Part shown: positions 43,755 through 51,925 of the stretch, one piece after another
Layout: every line of letters starts with the position of its first letter
Numbering within the stretch: the stretch's first letter is position 1
NCBI GenBank assembly: GCA_043777675.1
Contig: JAYWHR010000056.1
Location: 40,721-104,720, forward strand
Length of the DNA stretch: 64,000 nt
Direction of reading: 5' to 3'
From: JANMDU01 sp043777675
Lineage (GTDB): Bacteria > Pseudomonadota > Gammaproteobacteria > Burkholderiales > Burkholderiaceae_C
Translations under genes and position numbers: made by a program
Notes under the pieces: model-generated
Told to the model about the DNA's origin: nothing
Database searches by the model: none
What the model saw: only the letters and a program-made list of their open reading frames with translations

Positions 43755-44736
43755 GCATCAGATCGATGCGCGTTTTTACAGCAGACAAAGTGCTGCTGCC
43801 GCGTACCCCGCCCCAAGCGCATCGGCTGCTTACCACCACCTCCACGCCTGTGGACCGCACTTCGCTCAATGCGCTTTGCAACGATTCGCTGACTGTCCCG
43901 TTTCCTGTTCCAGCTACGACGATGCCGCGCAGCGGGTCTTGTAACGCCGAGGCAACGAGCAAAGCGAGCACGATATTTCCAGTAGCCTGAGCATGATTGA
44001 GCACGATCTCTACACGCGGCCAAACAATCTTTTCTGTCGATGCGTCCACTACAAAATTGATAGCTGCTCGCGCATATTCTATGCCGGCTGTATGCTGTTT
44101 TTGCTTCAAAAACTCTTGAAAAACTGGTTTCCACAGTAACCCGTCACTCACCACCTGCGCCACCAAGCCCGGTTCACCCAACGCCACGTCACCACTTGAA
44201 AAGGCATTGAGCGCATAGGTGTGAACCTTCTGCACACTGAGCGCATGATGCACATCGCCAGCGCACACTGCGAGCACGCCGCGTGATTGCCCATCACACG
44301 CCACCAACACAGCATCGCGCAAATTGCGCGGCCCATCCGCCTCACTGCTCGTTGCTGGCCGCATCGCACAGGTCAGCACGATGGGCTTGATTTGCAGATG
44401 CAGCGGGATCATGCAATGCAGAAAATACGCCGTCTCCTCCAGCGTATCCGTGCCATGCGTGATCACGATGCCTTTAACTTGCGGGCTCGAAAGGTGCTGC
44501 GTACAGCGCTGTGCCAAGAGCCGCATCATGTCGAAATCCATGTCTTTGCTGTCGAGCTGCGCCACCTGCTCGCAAAGTAGCTCACGCCCATGCAAAGCCT
44601 GTTGCAGTCCGGGCACGCTCTCCAGCAGTAGAGCAATCCCAATCTGCGCAGCGGTGTAGCCCGTGTTGTCGCTGGCTGATTGAGCAGTCCCTGCAATGGT
44701 GCCGCCTGTGCCCAAAACGATGATTTGCTCTGCCAT
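43684..44736 (-). CDS. Asparaginase with an in-frame repeat
   Basis: Hydrolyses asparagine to aspartate and ammonia. The asparaginase motifs are VLGTGGTIAGTA (first catalytic Thr) and IVITHGTDTLEETAYFLH (second Thr plus Asp), then KPIVLTCAMRPATSSEADGP. No signal peptide, so it is probably cytoplasmic; the 350 aa are slightly long. Residues about 211-230 (phrase HTAGIEYARAAINFVV) are encoded by a dispersed repeat in antisense orientation, between the two domains. The 3' end overlaps dusA by 71 bp. Confidence 0.9.
   Translation of the reverse strand: MAEQIIVLGTGGTIAGTAQSASDNTGYTAAQIGIALLLESVPGLQQALHGRELLCEQVAQLDSKDMDFDMMRLLAQRCTQHLSSPQVKGIVITHGTDTLEETAYFLHCMIPLHLQIKPIVLTCAMRPATSSEADGPRNLRDAVLVACDGQSRGVLAVCAGDVHHALSVQKVHTYALNAFSSGDVALGEPGLVAQVVSDGLLWKPVFQEFLKQKQHTAGIEYARAAINFVVDASTEKIVWPRVEIVLNHAQATGNIVLALLVASALQDPLRGIVVAGTGNGTVSESLQSALSEVRSTGVEVVVSSRCAWGGVRGSSTLSAVKTRIDLMLRLLGNDAAVGGLIRSPHAQTPL
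44049..44106 (+). repeat. Dispersed repeat copy 14, inside the asparaginase gene (antisense)
   Basis: CTACAAAATTGATAGC, then TCGCGCATATTCTATGCCGG, then CTGTATGCTGTTTTTGC. A near-consensus copy, so a recent insertion is plausible. Confidence 0.85.
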
Positions 44737-44772
44737 AAAAATATTTTCAAAAATATTGCCAAACCCATAAAA

Positions 44773-44788
44773 CTGGGCTAATATCCAG
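44773..44788. promoter_or_regulatory. LexA operator (SOS box) 1 upstream of lexA
   Basis: CTGGGCTAATATCCAG fits CTG-N10-CAG and lies 104 bp upstream of the lexA start codon. Autoregulation by LexA is expected. Confidence 0.7.
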
Positions 44789-44791
44789 TTA

Positions 44792-44807
44792 CTGGATGCA
44801 CAATCAG
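44792..44807. promoter_or_regulatory. LexA operator (SOS box) 2 upstream of lexA
   Basis: CTGGATGCACAATCAG fits CTG-N10-CAG, three bases after the first box. A double box upstream of lexA is also found in E. coli. Confidence 0.65.
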
Positions 44808-44891
44808 GCTGTTTTCAATCGCAGTTGCCATTCAAGCCCGATGGGCATCCGGTCAACCCCTTTTTTGGTTTCACACTCGCAGGAGTTTGCC

Positions 44892-45566
44892 ATGTTTGAT
44901 AGCCCTAAGCTCACCGCCCGCCAGCAACAAATTCTGACGCTCATTCAAACGACGATTGAGAAAACCGGCGCGCCACCCACGCGCGCTGAAATCGCGGCTG
45001 AGTTTGGCTTTAAATCAGCCAACGCTGCTGAAGAGCATTTGCAAGCCCTGCATCGCAAAGGCGCCATTGAGCTGCTGCAAGGCACTTCTCGCGGCATCCG
45101 GTTGAAGGGCGAAACCTTGCGCGCCATTCACGAAAGCCGCAACAAACAATTTGGTCTGCCCCTGCAAAGCCTCATGCAACTCGCTCTGCCGCTGATCGGC
45201 CGCGTGGCTGCTGGCTCGCCGATTCTTGCGCAAGAGCACATTGAGCAAACCTATTACGTCGAACCCAGCATGTTCCCCAACAAGCCGGATTATTTGCTCA
45301 AAGTGCGCGGCATGAGCATGCGCGATATTGGCATCATGGATGGCGATTTGCTCGCTGTGCAATCCACCAAAGATGCGCGCAATGGCCAAATCGTCGTCGC
45401 TCGTATTGGTGAAGATGTCACCGTCAAGCGCTTCCAGCGCAACAAAAACATCATTGAGCTGCATCCCGAAAACGCCGATTTCAAAACCATCATCGTCGAG
45501 CCCGGCGAGCCGTTTGAGATTGAGGGCTTGGCAGTGGGATTGATTCGCAATTCCTTCATGATGTGA
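44892..45566 (+). CDS. lexA: LexA repressor
   Basis: Repressor of the SOS response that self-cleaves when RecA is activated. It is 224 aa from the ATG at 44892 (AGGAG seven bases upstream). The N-terminal winged helix contains TGAPPTRAEIAAEFGFKSAN. The cleavage site Ala107-Gly108 lies in GRVAAGSP. The catalytic Ser142 is in GMSMRDIG and Lys179 in VTVKRF. A longer frame from 44796 is rejected because it would cover the operators. Two LexA boxes precede it, and an unknown gene follows 27 bp later. Confidence 0.96.
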   Translation: MFDSPKLTARQQQILTLIQTTIEKTGAPPTRAEIAAEFGFKSANAAEEHLQALHRKGAIELLQGTSRGIRLKGETLRAIHESRNKQFGLPLQSLMQLALPLIGRVAAGSPILAQEHIEQTYYVEPSMFPNKPDYLLKVRGMSMRDIGIMDGDLLAVQSTKDARNGQIVVARIGEDVTVKRFQRNKNIIELHPENADFKTIIVEPGEPFEIEGLAVGLIRNSFMM

Positions 45567-45593
45567 GGCACTTGGATCATGAACGCCCGTACC

Positions 45594-45965
45594 ATGAATA
45601 CTTCCGCTTTCAATTCTTCCCACAATCTCTTTAGCCAGCTTCTCTTGCCGCTGCAAGGCGTGGTGAATTTTTTTTCGCCTCCTGTGCCTGCGGCCTCGTT
45701 TTCTAGCTCGCGTGTAGTTTCTCAGCCCCGCTTGGCCAAAGCACCTGCTTTGCCAATCAGCCAGCGCCAAGAGCTTGCCCAAACCAAAATCCAACCGGCG
45801 GGCATTCACCTCGTCGGTCATGGCCTCATGGGCGATATGCAATCAGGCATGACAGCAGCGCAAATTCTGCGCTCACGCCGCGCGCAAGATGGCCGCATAG
45901 TGATCTCTGGCCGCATGCGAGATGTGTGTGCAGAGCTAGATCGCTTGTGCGATGAGCCGGTTTGA
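45594..45965 (+). CDS. Unknown protein downstream of lexA
   Basis: A 123-aa protein I do not recognise (an earlier ATG at 45579 adds five residues). It begins with a Ser-rich, hydrophobic-patched N-terminus (HNLFSQLLLPLQGVVNFFS), then a Pro/Ala-rich linker, then GIHLVGHGLMGDMQSGMTAA and a basic end (ILRSRRAQDGRIVISGRM). The 27-bp gap to lexA suggests cotranscription and therefore SOS control. Size and position resemble SulA-like inhibitors, but no SulA motif is seen, so that is only a thought. Confidence 0.6.
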   Translation: MNTSAFNSSHNLFSQLLLPLQGVVNFFSPPVPAASFSSSRVVSQPRLAKAPALPISQRQELAQTKIQPAGIHLVGHGLMGDMQSGMTAAQILRSRRAQDGRIVISGRMRDVCAELDRLCDEPV

Positions 45966-45989
45966 TAGCGCCGCCAGATATGCTAATCA

Positions 45990-46046
45990 CTATCAATTAA
46001 ATAGCACCCAGCGCATATTTTATGCCGGCTCTACGGTGTTTTAGCC
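45990..46046 (+). repeat. Dispersed repeat copy 15 (intergenic)
   Basis: CTATCAATTAAATAGC, then CAGCGCATATTTTATGCCGG, then CTCTACGGTGTTTTAGCC. It lies between the convergent ends of the lexA-side gene and the DUF2007 gene. Confidence 0.85.
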
Positions 46047-46064
46047 AAATTTTTACATCAAAAA

Positions 46065-46373
46065 TTAAGGTGTTGGCATATCTGCAGAGCAATGCCAGCA
46101 CTGTGAAAATCCGCCTTCAATGTGTTCGCCGCAAGAGGAGCAAAGCCAGTTGCGCTGAGGCGTGCGTTGAATATCAAGCAGCGCCGTTTTAGCGCGCTCA
46201 TACTGCGCATCATCGCGCACCCAAATCTCCGGCAAGCATTGATCCGGCGGCAAATCGCCTGCCGCACCGTTCAGAAAATAGCGCTGCATGTTCGCATCAA
46301 TGCCTTCGGTCCTCAGCATATCTACCCAGAGCTGAGCAATCGCAATATTTGGCGCTTGAGAGATTCTTTTCAT
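46065..46373 (-). CDS. DUF2007 domain protein with zinc-ribbon end
   Basis: A 102-aa protein. The N-terminal half fits DUF2007 (a putative signal-transducing domain): ISQAPNIAIAQLWVDMLRTE and ANMQRYFLNGAAGDLPPDQC with LPEIWVRDDAQYERAKTALL. The C-terminus carries LCSSCGEHIEGGFSQCWHC, two CxxC pairs that form a zinc ribbon. Function unknown. Confidence 0.85.
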   Translation of the reverse strand: MKRISQAPNIAIAQLWVDMLRTEGIDANMQRYFLNGAAGDLPPDQCLPEIWVRDDAQYERAKTALLDIQRTPQRNWLCSSCGEHIEGGFSQCWHCSADMPTP

Positions 46374-46396
46374 GAGCCCAGCATATCATTGCGCTG

Positions 46397-47155
46397 ATGA
46401 ACACCCATCTCTACATCATCACCGGCGCATCGCGCGGCATGGGGCAAGCCCTCGCTCAGCAGCTCATCCTCCCCGGCAATGCGCTGCTTTGCATCTCCCG
46501 TCGCGCCAACGACATGCTGGCCGCACTCGCCGAAGAGCAGCAAGTGCCCTTCACGCAATGGTCTGCCGATTTAAATGATGCCGTGCAGGTGGCTGAGGAG
46601 CTCAGAGCATGGCTAGCCAAGCAACAAAACGCTTACGACAGCGCCACGCTGGTGAACAACGCTGGCGTGATCCCGCAAATCGCTCCGTTATCTGACATGC
46701 CGGCAGCGGATATCGCCCGTGCCATGCGCGTTGGCATTGAAGCGCCCATGCTGCTCACGTCTGCTTTTTTGCAAGCCACGGCCAACTGGCACATCCCAAA
46801 AAAGGTACTCAACATTTCCTCCGGCCTAGGCCGCCGCGCCATGGCCAGCCAAGCCGGATACTGCGCCGCCAAAGCCGCGATGGATCATTTCACGCGCTGC
46901 TTGGCACTGGAAGAAGCTTTGAAGCCACTTGGCGCTAAGGTCTGTTCGCTGGCTCCCGGTGTGATTGACACCGACATGCAAGTGCAACTGCGCAGCGCCC
47001 CAGATGCTAACTTCCCCGACAAAGCCGCCTTTGTTGGCATGAAAGAGCAAGGCAGCTTAACGAGCGCGCATGAAGCCGCCGGCCGGCTGATCGCCTATCT
47101 CTCTCGCTCTGATTTTGGGAGCAGCCCAGTGGCAGATGTGCGCGACGTGGCATGA
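46397..47155 (+). CDS. Short-chain dehydrogenase/reductase
   Basis: A 252-aa NAD(P)-dependent SDR enzyme. Motifs are IITGASRGMGQALAQQL (cofactor Rossmann), LVNNAGVIPQIAPLSD (NNAG), LNISSGLGRRAMASQAGYCA with the catalytic Ser and Tyr, and Lys in AAKAAMDHF. The overall pattern is closest to sepiapterin- or benzil-reductase-like members. Substrate unknown. It is divergent from the DUF2007 gene across 23 bp. Confidence 0.88.
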   Translation: MNTHLYIITGASRGMGQALAQQLILPGNALLCISRRANDMLAALAEEQQVPFTQWSADLNDAVQVAEELRAWLAKQQNAYDSATLVNNAGVIPQIAPLSDMPAADIARAMRVGIEAPMLLTSAFLQATANWHIPKKVLNISSGLGRRAMASQAGYCAAKAAMDHFTRCLALEEALKPLGAKVCSLAPGVIDTDMQVQLRSAPDANFPDKAAFVGMKEQGSLTSAHEAAGRLIAYLSRSDFGSSPVADVRDVA

Positions 47156-47168
47156 GCCAGCAAACACT

Positions 47169-47906
47169 TCATACCGCGTCTTGAAAGCCCTTACTGCGCA
47201 GCGTCACCACAAGCGTATCGCGATAACCACGCAGCTCGCTCACCTCGCCAAGCGGCTGGATCGGCGTCGTTTCGTGAATCATGCGAGCGTCATCGAGCAA
47301 GAGCACACTCCAAGACTCGGTCAACGTGAATCGCTGCCCACCCGGTGCATCAGCTTCAAACACGCGCGTCTCCCCGCCCTTGACTCTCTCGCGTCCGATC
47401 AAGAAAACCGCCACGAGATCCACGCCATCTCGATGCGCGCCCTCAGGCGTAGGCCGACCAATGCCGCCTGCGGTGTCGATGCGGAACTGATGCACTTCCG
47501 TGAACCAAGGCTGATTACCCCGCAGATGACTTGAAAGAGATCCAAGCCATCCCAATAATGCGCGAAGCGCTACGGAAAACGTAGCGTCTTCCATCGGCTC
47601 AAACCAACGCTCCATGCCGCCATGCAGCGCGTTGTATTCCAGCGGTTGCCAATGCGCCCGGTGCTCTGCGGCTTTCACAGCCGAGCCTGAGACGACGCAA
47701 CTGCCATGCCGTCGCGAACGATACTTGCCGCCATCTTTCAAATAATTGTCAATCCCCAAGCGACTCCATGAGCCATTCAGCGCCTGCAAATCGGCCAACG
47801 CGCAGCCCGACAACGCGGCCACGTCAGCAGCAGGCAAAAGTGCAAAGCCCGTGGCTTTTAACGCAGCGTTCAAGTTAAGAGGATGGGTGTACGGTGGTGT
47901 AAACAT
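47169..47906 (-). CDS. 2OG-Fe dioxygenase family protein
   Basis: A 245-aa protein matching the 2OG-Fe_dioxy family. Seen are SWSRLGIDNYLKDGGKYRSR, EGAHRDGVDLVAVFLIGRE with the HxD iron-binding pair, and LLLDDARMIHETTPIQPLG with the distal His. Related enzymes hydroxylate free amino acids such as isoleucine, so amino-acid hydroxylation is a reasonable guess. The ATG at 47906 (MFTPPYT) is preferred over one five codons upstream. Confidence 0.8.
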   Translation of the reverse strand: MFTPPYTHPLNLNAALKATGFALLPAADVAALSGCALADLQALNGSWSRLGIDNYLKDGGKYRSRRHGSCVVSGSAVKAAEHRAHWQPLEYNALHGGMERWFEPMEDATFSVALRALLGWLGSLSSHLRGNQPWFTEVHQFRIDTAGGIGRPTPEGAHRDGVDLVAVFLIGRERVKGGETRVFEADAPGGQRFTLTESWSVLLLDDARMIHETTPIQPLGEVSELRGYRDTLVVTLRSKGFQDAV

Positions 47907-47928
47907 GAAAGCTGATTGCAAAAAAATG

Positions 47929-48525
47929 TCATTTGATCAAAGCTTGAATCGCCTTGAACTGCGCATGCTCCGAGCCGCGCAGCCATTCAAACAGCACCAT
48001 CTCGGTCGTCACAAGAGAAGCGCCCTCCGCAGCCAGCCTGTCATACGCCGCATCGCGATTGCGCTCAGTGCGGCTGCTGCAAGCATCGGTCACCACATAC
48101 ACATCAAAATCTTCCAGCAGCCCCATCGCGGTTTGCAATACGCACACATGCGCCTCGCAACCGGCGATGATGATGTCGGTGCGCGTGTTCTCCGGCGGTT
48201 TCTGCAAATGCTTGGGCACGCTTTTTAAATTCGGCGAAGCCTTAGGCGTGCCAACTTCTTGCAAGATTTCAATCAATCCCGCATCCACCGCAGAAAATTC
48301 TGTCTTCACCAATGGCTCACGCGCAAAGTCAGCGAGCTCAGCTACAGTTGCGCCAAGGCCTTCTGGATATTGCTCCGTCACCGTAATCGGCACGCGCATG
48401 AGCCGCGCAGCTAGCGCAAGCCGCGATGCGTTTTGCACGACGAGCGGACCTTCAAACATCGCGGATGTGAGTTTGCCCTGAAGATCAATGAGCACGAGTT
48501 GGGAGGCAGAGGTTTCAATAAGCAT
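47929..48525 (-). CDS. Isochorismatase-like hydrolase
   Basis: A ~198-aa cysteine hydrolase of the isochorismatase/nicotinamidase superfamily: LVLIDLQGKLTSAM (catalytic Asp), KTEFSAVDAG (Lys) and IAGCEAHVCVLQTAMGLLED (catalytic Cys). Members act on isochorismate, nicotinamide or other amides; the substrate is not assigned. Starts at ATG 48525 or, with a 17-residue extension, at 48576. It is divergent from hpnC. Confidence 0.87.
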   Translation of the reverse strand: MLIETSASQLVLIDLQGKLTSAMFEGPLVVQNASRLALAARLMRVPITVTEQYPEGLGATVAELADFAREPLVKTEFSAVDAGLIEILQEVGTPKASPNLKSVPKHLQKPPENTRTDIIIAGCEAHVCVLQTAMGLLEDFDVYVVTDACSSRTERNRDAAYDRLAAEGASLVTTEMVLFEWLRGSEHAQFKAIQALIK

Positions 48526-48584
48526 CCGCAGATTATCCCTGCTTGTCGCATTGACCGACAAAAAATCCAGCGACAATCCAAACC

Positions 48585-49475
48585 ATGCAAAACACAGCCG
48601 CCCACGGCGTCGATCATTACGAGAATTTCCCAGTGGCCTCTTGGCTCACGCCCGCGCGGCTACGGCCTGCGATTGTGGCGATTTATTGGTTTGCGCGGGT
48701 CGCCGATGATTTAGCCGATGAAGGCGATGCATTGGCAGAGCAGCGGCTAGCTGATTTGGTTGCGTTTCGTGCCGATCTGATGATCTGCTCAAACAGTGAT
48801 GCGAACAGTGACACCGCCTCCCTGCGCTGGCCGCAAATCTTTGCCCCGCTACGGCAAGCTATTCGACAGCACAAGCTGCCTGTGCCCTTGCTCGATGCGC
48901 TTTTGCAAGCCTTTGAGCAAGACGTCCGATACACATCAACGGGCCAATGGTATGGCAACAACACAGAGCTGCTCGAGTATTGCAGCCGCTCGGCCAATCC
49001 CGTGGGGCGTTTGCTGCTGCATTTGTATGGCATCACGGGTAAGCATGCACTTGCCGCGTCAGACGCGATCTGCTCCGCGCTCCAGCTGACTAACTTTTGG
49101 CAAGATCCGAGCAAAGATGTACCGCGCAGCCGCTATTATTTTCCGCTCAACGCGATGGCTGCCAATCAAGTGCTGCCGGCAGATCTCATCGCAGGCAAAG
49201 ACACTGAGAATACTATCAAAATGATAGCTGGTTGCGCAGATTTCTCGGCGGCAGTCATGCAAAAAGGCTTTGAACTTCCGACCATCGTGCGACAAAGCGT
49301 GAATGGCTTTGATGGCTGGCGGCTCAGTCTTGAATTGCGCTGCGTCATCCACGGTGGCTTGCGTATCTTGGAAAAAATCCGCGTCATGCAGCATCGCACT
49401 CTTGGTCAGCGGCCAAAGATCACCGCTTGGGATGGCGTCGTCATTCTCTGGCGAGCCTTACGCCATAAAACTTGA
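48585..49475 (+). CDS. hpnC: Hydroxysqualene synthase HpnC with an in-frame repeat
   Basis: Converts presqualene diphosphate to hydroxysqualene in the HpnC-D-E route to squalene. The squalene/phytoene synthase signature is present: ARVADDLADEGD (first Asp-rich motif) and ALQLTNFWQDPSKD (second). GRLLLHLYGI lies between them. At 296 aa it is slightly long. About residues 210-223 (TIKMIAGCADFSAAV) come from a decayed dispersed repeat in sense orientation. It heads a cluster with hpnD (22 bp downstream) and hpnE. Confidence 0.92.
   Translation: MQNTAAHGVDHYENFPVASWLTPARLRPAIVAIYWFARVADDLADEGDALAEQRLADLVAFRADLMICSNSDANSDTASLRWPQIFAPLRQAIRQHKLPVPLLDALLQAFEQDVRYTSTGQWYGNNTELLEYCSRSANPVGRLLLHLYGITGKHALAASDAICSALQLTNFWQDPSKDVPRSRYYFPLNAMAANQVLPADLIAGKDTENTIKMIAGCADFSAAVMQKGFELPTIVRQSVNGFDGWRLSLELRCVIHGGLRILEKIRVMQHRTLGQRPKITAWDGVVILWRALRHKT
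49213..49253 (+). repeat. Dispersed repeat copy 16, inside hpnC (sense)
   Basis: CTATCAAAATGATAGC, then TGGTTGCGCAGATTTC, then TCGGCGGC. The 3' end has diverged from GCCGGC, so this is an old or edited copy. Confidence 0.65.
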
Positions 49476-49497
49476 ACGCGTCGCCGATAATCACCGC

Positions 49498-50352
49498 ATG
49501 ACCCCCGAGCAATACGTTCAGCAAAAAGCCGCCCAAGCCGGTAGCAGCTTCTACTACGCCTTCCTTTTCTTGCCCAAGGAGCGCCGCGCTGCCATCACCG
49601 CGTTTTATGCGTTTTGCCGCGAGGTGGATGATGTCGTCGATGAAATGCATGAGCCCAGCGTAGCGGCCACCAAATTAGCTTGGTGGGCGAAAGAAGTAGC
49701 GCAAGCTTTTGCTGATCCAACGAAAAGCGCCAACCGCCACCCCGCCTTACTCGCACTGCTGCCGCATTGCAAAACTTATGACATCGAAGAGCGCCATTTG
49801 CAAGCCGTGATCGAAGGCTGCCAAATGGATCTCACGCAAACCCGTTACCTCGATTACCCCGGCCTGCAAAAATACTGCCATCTCGTCGCAGGTGTCGTCG
49901 GTGAAGTGTCGGCCCGCATTTTCGGGCAAACCGATGAGCGCACCACAGCGTATGCCCACAAACTCGGTCAAGCCCTGCAACTGACCAACATCATCCGTGA
50001 TGTCGGCGAAGACGCCCAACGCGGCCGCATCTATCTGCCCGTGAATGAACTACAACAATTCGAAGTCAAAGCCAACGAACTCAGCCTCGGCCAGAAAGGC
50101 TACAACGAACGCTTCACCGCCCTCATGCAATTCCAAGCCCAGCGCGCACAAGCGGTTTACGACGAAGCCTTCGCCCTGCTCCCCGCTTCTGATGCAAGAG
50201 CCCAAAAGCCCGGCCTGATGATGGCACGCATCTACCGCGCCCTGCTCGGTGAAATCGAGCGCGAAAACTACGCCGTCCTCCATCAACGCATCAGCCTCAC
50301 ACCGCTGCGTAAATTTTGGTTGGCGTGGAAAGTTCAGGCACTGGGGCGATAA
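49498..50352 (+). CDS. hpnD: Presqualene diphosphate synthase HpnD
   Basis: Condenses two farnesyl diphosphates to presqualene diphosphate. It is 284 aa from the ATG at 49498. Motifs are FLPKERRAAITAFYAFCREV with VDDVVDE (first Asp-rich motif), GCQMDLTQTRYLDY, and LQLTNIIRDVGEDAQRGRIY (second Asp-rich motif). An apparent extension back to 49303 lies inside hpnC and is rejected. It lies 22 bp after hpnC and is separated from hpnE by a large inverted repeat. Confidence 0.94.
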   Translation: MTPEQYVQQKAAQAGSSFYYAFLFLPKERRAAITAFYAFCREVDDVVDEMHEPSVAATKLAWWAKEVAQAFADPTKSANRHPALLALLPHCKTYDIEERHLQAVIEGCQMDLTQTRYLDYPGLQKYCHLVAGVVGEVSARIFGQTDERTTAYAHKLGQALQLTNIIRDVGEDAQRGRIYLPVNELQQFEVKANELSLGQKGYNERFTALMQFQAQRAQAVYDEAFALLPASDARAQKPGLMMARIYRALLGEIERENYAVLHQRISLTPLRKFWLAWKVQALGR

Positions 50353-50359
50353 ACGAGTA

Positions 50360-50473
50360 GCGGAGAAATGTAAAAAATGGGGTCAGATCACAATTCAAGA
50401 CAACGATCTACCCGGCGCGTAAAAACACCATGACGAAATTGTGCTCCGACCCCATTTTTTGCATTTCTCTGCG
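50360..50473. repeat. Long inverted repeat between hpnD and hpnE (REP/MITE-like)
   Basis: Arms 50360-50396 and 50437-50473 are complementary with few mismatches; each contains a central AAAAAATGGGGTC block. The 40-nt loop holds no gene. The block resembles motifs I associate with REP palindromes and their transposases, but no transposase is present here. A very large hairpin could form in the hpn transcript. Confidence 0.75.
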
Positions 50474-50500
50474 GTCTGTCCAAAGCGAAGAAGCCCTAGC

Positions 50501-51874
50501 ATGAAAGTCCTCATCGCCGGAGCAGGCTGGGCAGGCTTAGCAGCAGCCATTGAACTCACAAAGTCAGGTCACCAAGTCACCGTCATAGAAGCTTCCCGCA
50601 CCGTAGGCGGCAGAGCCAGAGCCCTAGAAGTCCAGCTCCCCAACGGTGAAACAACCACTCTAGACAACGGCCAACACATCCTGATTGGCGCGTATTCCGA
50701 AACGCTGAGGTTGATGCAAGAAGTCGGCGTGAATCTGCAAGACGCACTGCACCGCATCCCGCTCACTCTGCGTTTTCCAGCTACGAGTAGCGCTGAGGGC
50801 GAAAGTATGCGTAGCGCTAAGGGCGCTATGGGCGATGCAATCGTTTTACCTGATTGGAAAAAACCGCCCATCAAAGGCCTAGATGTCGCGTGGGGCATCT
50901 TGCAAGCGCGCGGCTGGAACTGGGCAGACAAACTCTCCCTGCTCCGCGCCGCTGCCATGTGGCGGCTCAAAGGCTTCGAATGCGCCTCGCATGAGTCCGT
51001 CGCCACACTCTGCTTGAGGCTCACAGCCCCAGTGATGCAAATGTTGATTGAGCCGCTGTGCGTCTCAGCGCTCAACACACCTGCTGAGCGCGCCAGCGGC
51101 CAAGTGTTTCTGCGCATCTTGCGCGATTCGCTGTTTGCCGCGCCGCCAGAAGATTTGCAAATGGCCAGTTCCAATTTGCTGCTGCCGCGCACCGACTTGG
51201 GCGCGCTATTTCCCCAAGCCGCCACCGCGTGGCTAGCAGAGCGCGGCTGCCAAGTCATCACAGGGCAGCGCCTAACCAGTTTTGAATCATTATCAAAAGA
51301 TGAGCACTCTGCGCATATTTCATGCCGGCTAGATGCCAATATTGATCAAAAATACGATGCTTTAGTCCTCGCCGTCCCACCCGTCGAGGCTGCACGCTTG
51401 GCGAATGCTGCAGGCTACACACAATGGGCCAGCATCGCGCAAGCCCTGCAACACGAAGCCATTGCCACCGTGTATGGGCATGCACAAGGCGCTCGCCTGC
51501 CCGAGCCCATGATGGCGCTCAAAAGCAATACAGCGCAACCCGCCCAATTCGTCTTCGACCGTGGTCAGCTAACAGGCCAGCAAGGGCTCCTGGCCTTCGT
51601 CGTCAGCGCCAGCCAAGGCAGCGCACAAGAAATAGAACAAGCCGTCATCGCCCAAGGCCGTGAGCAACTCAATTTGCCGCAAATCAAAGCCGTGCAAACG
51701 ATCATCGACAAACGAGCCACCTTCGCCTGCACCCCCGGCCTACAACGCCCCCCAATGCAAATCGCCCCGCGCGTGTTCGCTTGCGGGGATTACATCCAAG
51801 GCCCTTATCCATCAACCTTAGAGGGCGCGATTCGCTCAGGCATAGCAGCGGCTACCGCAGCAGCCCGCCGCTAA
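50501..51874 (+). CDS. hpnE: Hydroxysqualene dehydroxylase HpnE with an in-frame repeat
   Basis: An FAD-dependent enzyme that reduces hydroxysqualene to squalene. From the ATG at 50501 it is 457 aa. Motifs are LIAGAGWAGLAAAIELTKSG (FAD Rossmann), TVGGRA, LDNGQHILIGAYSETL, and the C-terminal VFACGDYIQGPYPSTLEGAI (FAD). Residues about 264-277 (LSKDEHSAHISCRL) are encoded by a dispersed repeat in the same frame as in trmJ and tex. A second small duplicated stretch lies near 50788-50826. Confidence 0.92.
   Translation: MKVLIAGAGWAGLAAAIELTKSGHQVTVIEASRTVGGRARALEVQLPNGETTTLDNGQHILIGAYSETLRLMQEVGVNLQDALHRIPLTLRFPATSSAEGESMRSAKGAMGDAIVLPDWKKPPIKGLDVAWGILQARGWNWADKLSLLRAAAMWRLKGFECASHESVATLCLRLTAPVMQMLIEPLCVSALNTPAERASGQVFLRILRDSLFAAPPEDLQMASSNLLLPRTDLGALFPQAATAWLAERGCQVITGQRLTSFESLSKDEHSAHISCRLDANIDQKYDALVLAVPPVEAARLANAAGYTQWASIAQALQHEAIATVYGHAQGARLPEPMMALKSNTAQPAQFVFDRGQLTGQQGLLAFVVSASQGSAQEIEQAVIAQGREQLNLPQIKAVQTIIDKRATFACTPGLQRPPMQIAPRVFACGDYIQGPYPSTLEGAIRSGIAAATAAARR
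51290..51331 (+). repeat. Dispersed repeat copy 17, inside hpnE (sense)
   Basis: TTATCAAAAGATGAGC, then ACTCTGCGCATATTTCATGC, then CGGCTAG. Conserved end to end except that AATAGC is GATGAGC, which replaces an in-frame TAG by GAG. Confidence 0.85.
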
Positions 51875-51925
51875 CTGCCTATACTCAGCTTTCTCTCTCC
51901 ACATTCCCCTCTTAGGAGCTACTGT

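Noticed and set aside
49303..49497. N-terminal extension of hpnD
   Set aside because: It overlaps the end of hpnC and does not match HpnD proteins; the ATG at 49498 fits the family.
50788..50826. Short direct repeat (TAGCGCT-AAGGGCG-like, twice) in hpnE
   Set aside because: It looks like local slippage in a variable loop; no link to the dispersed repeat could be shown.
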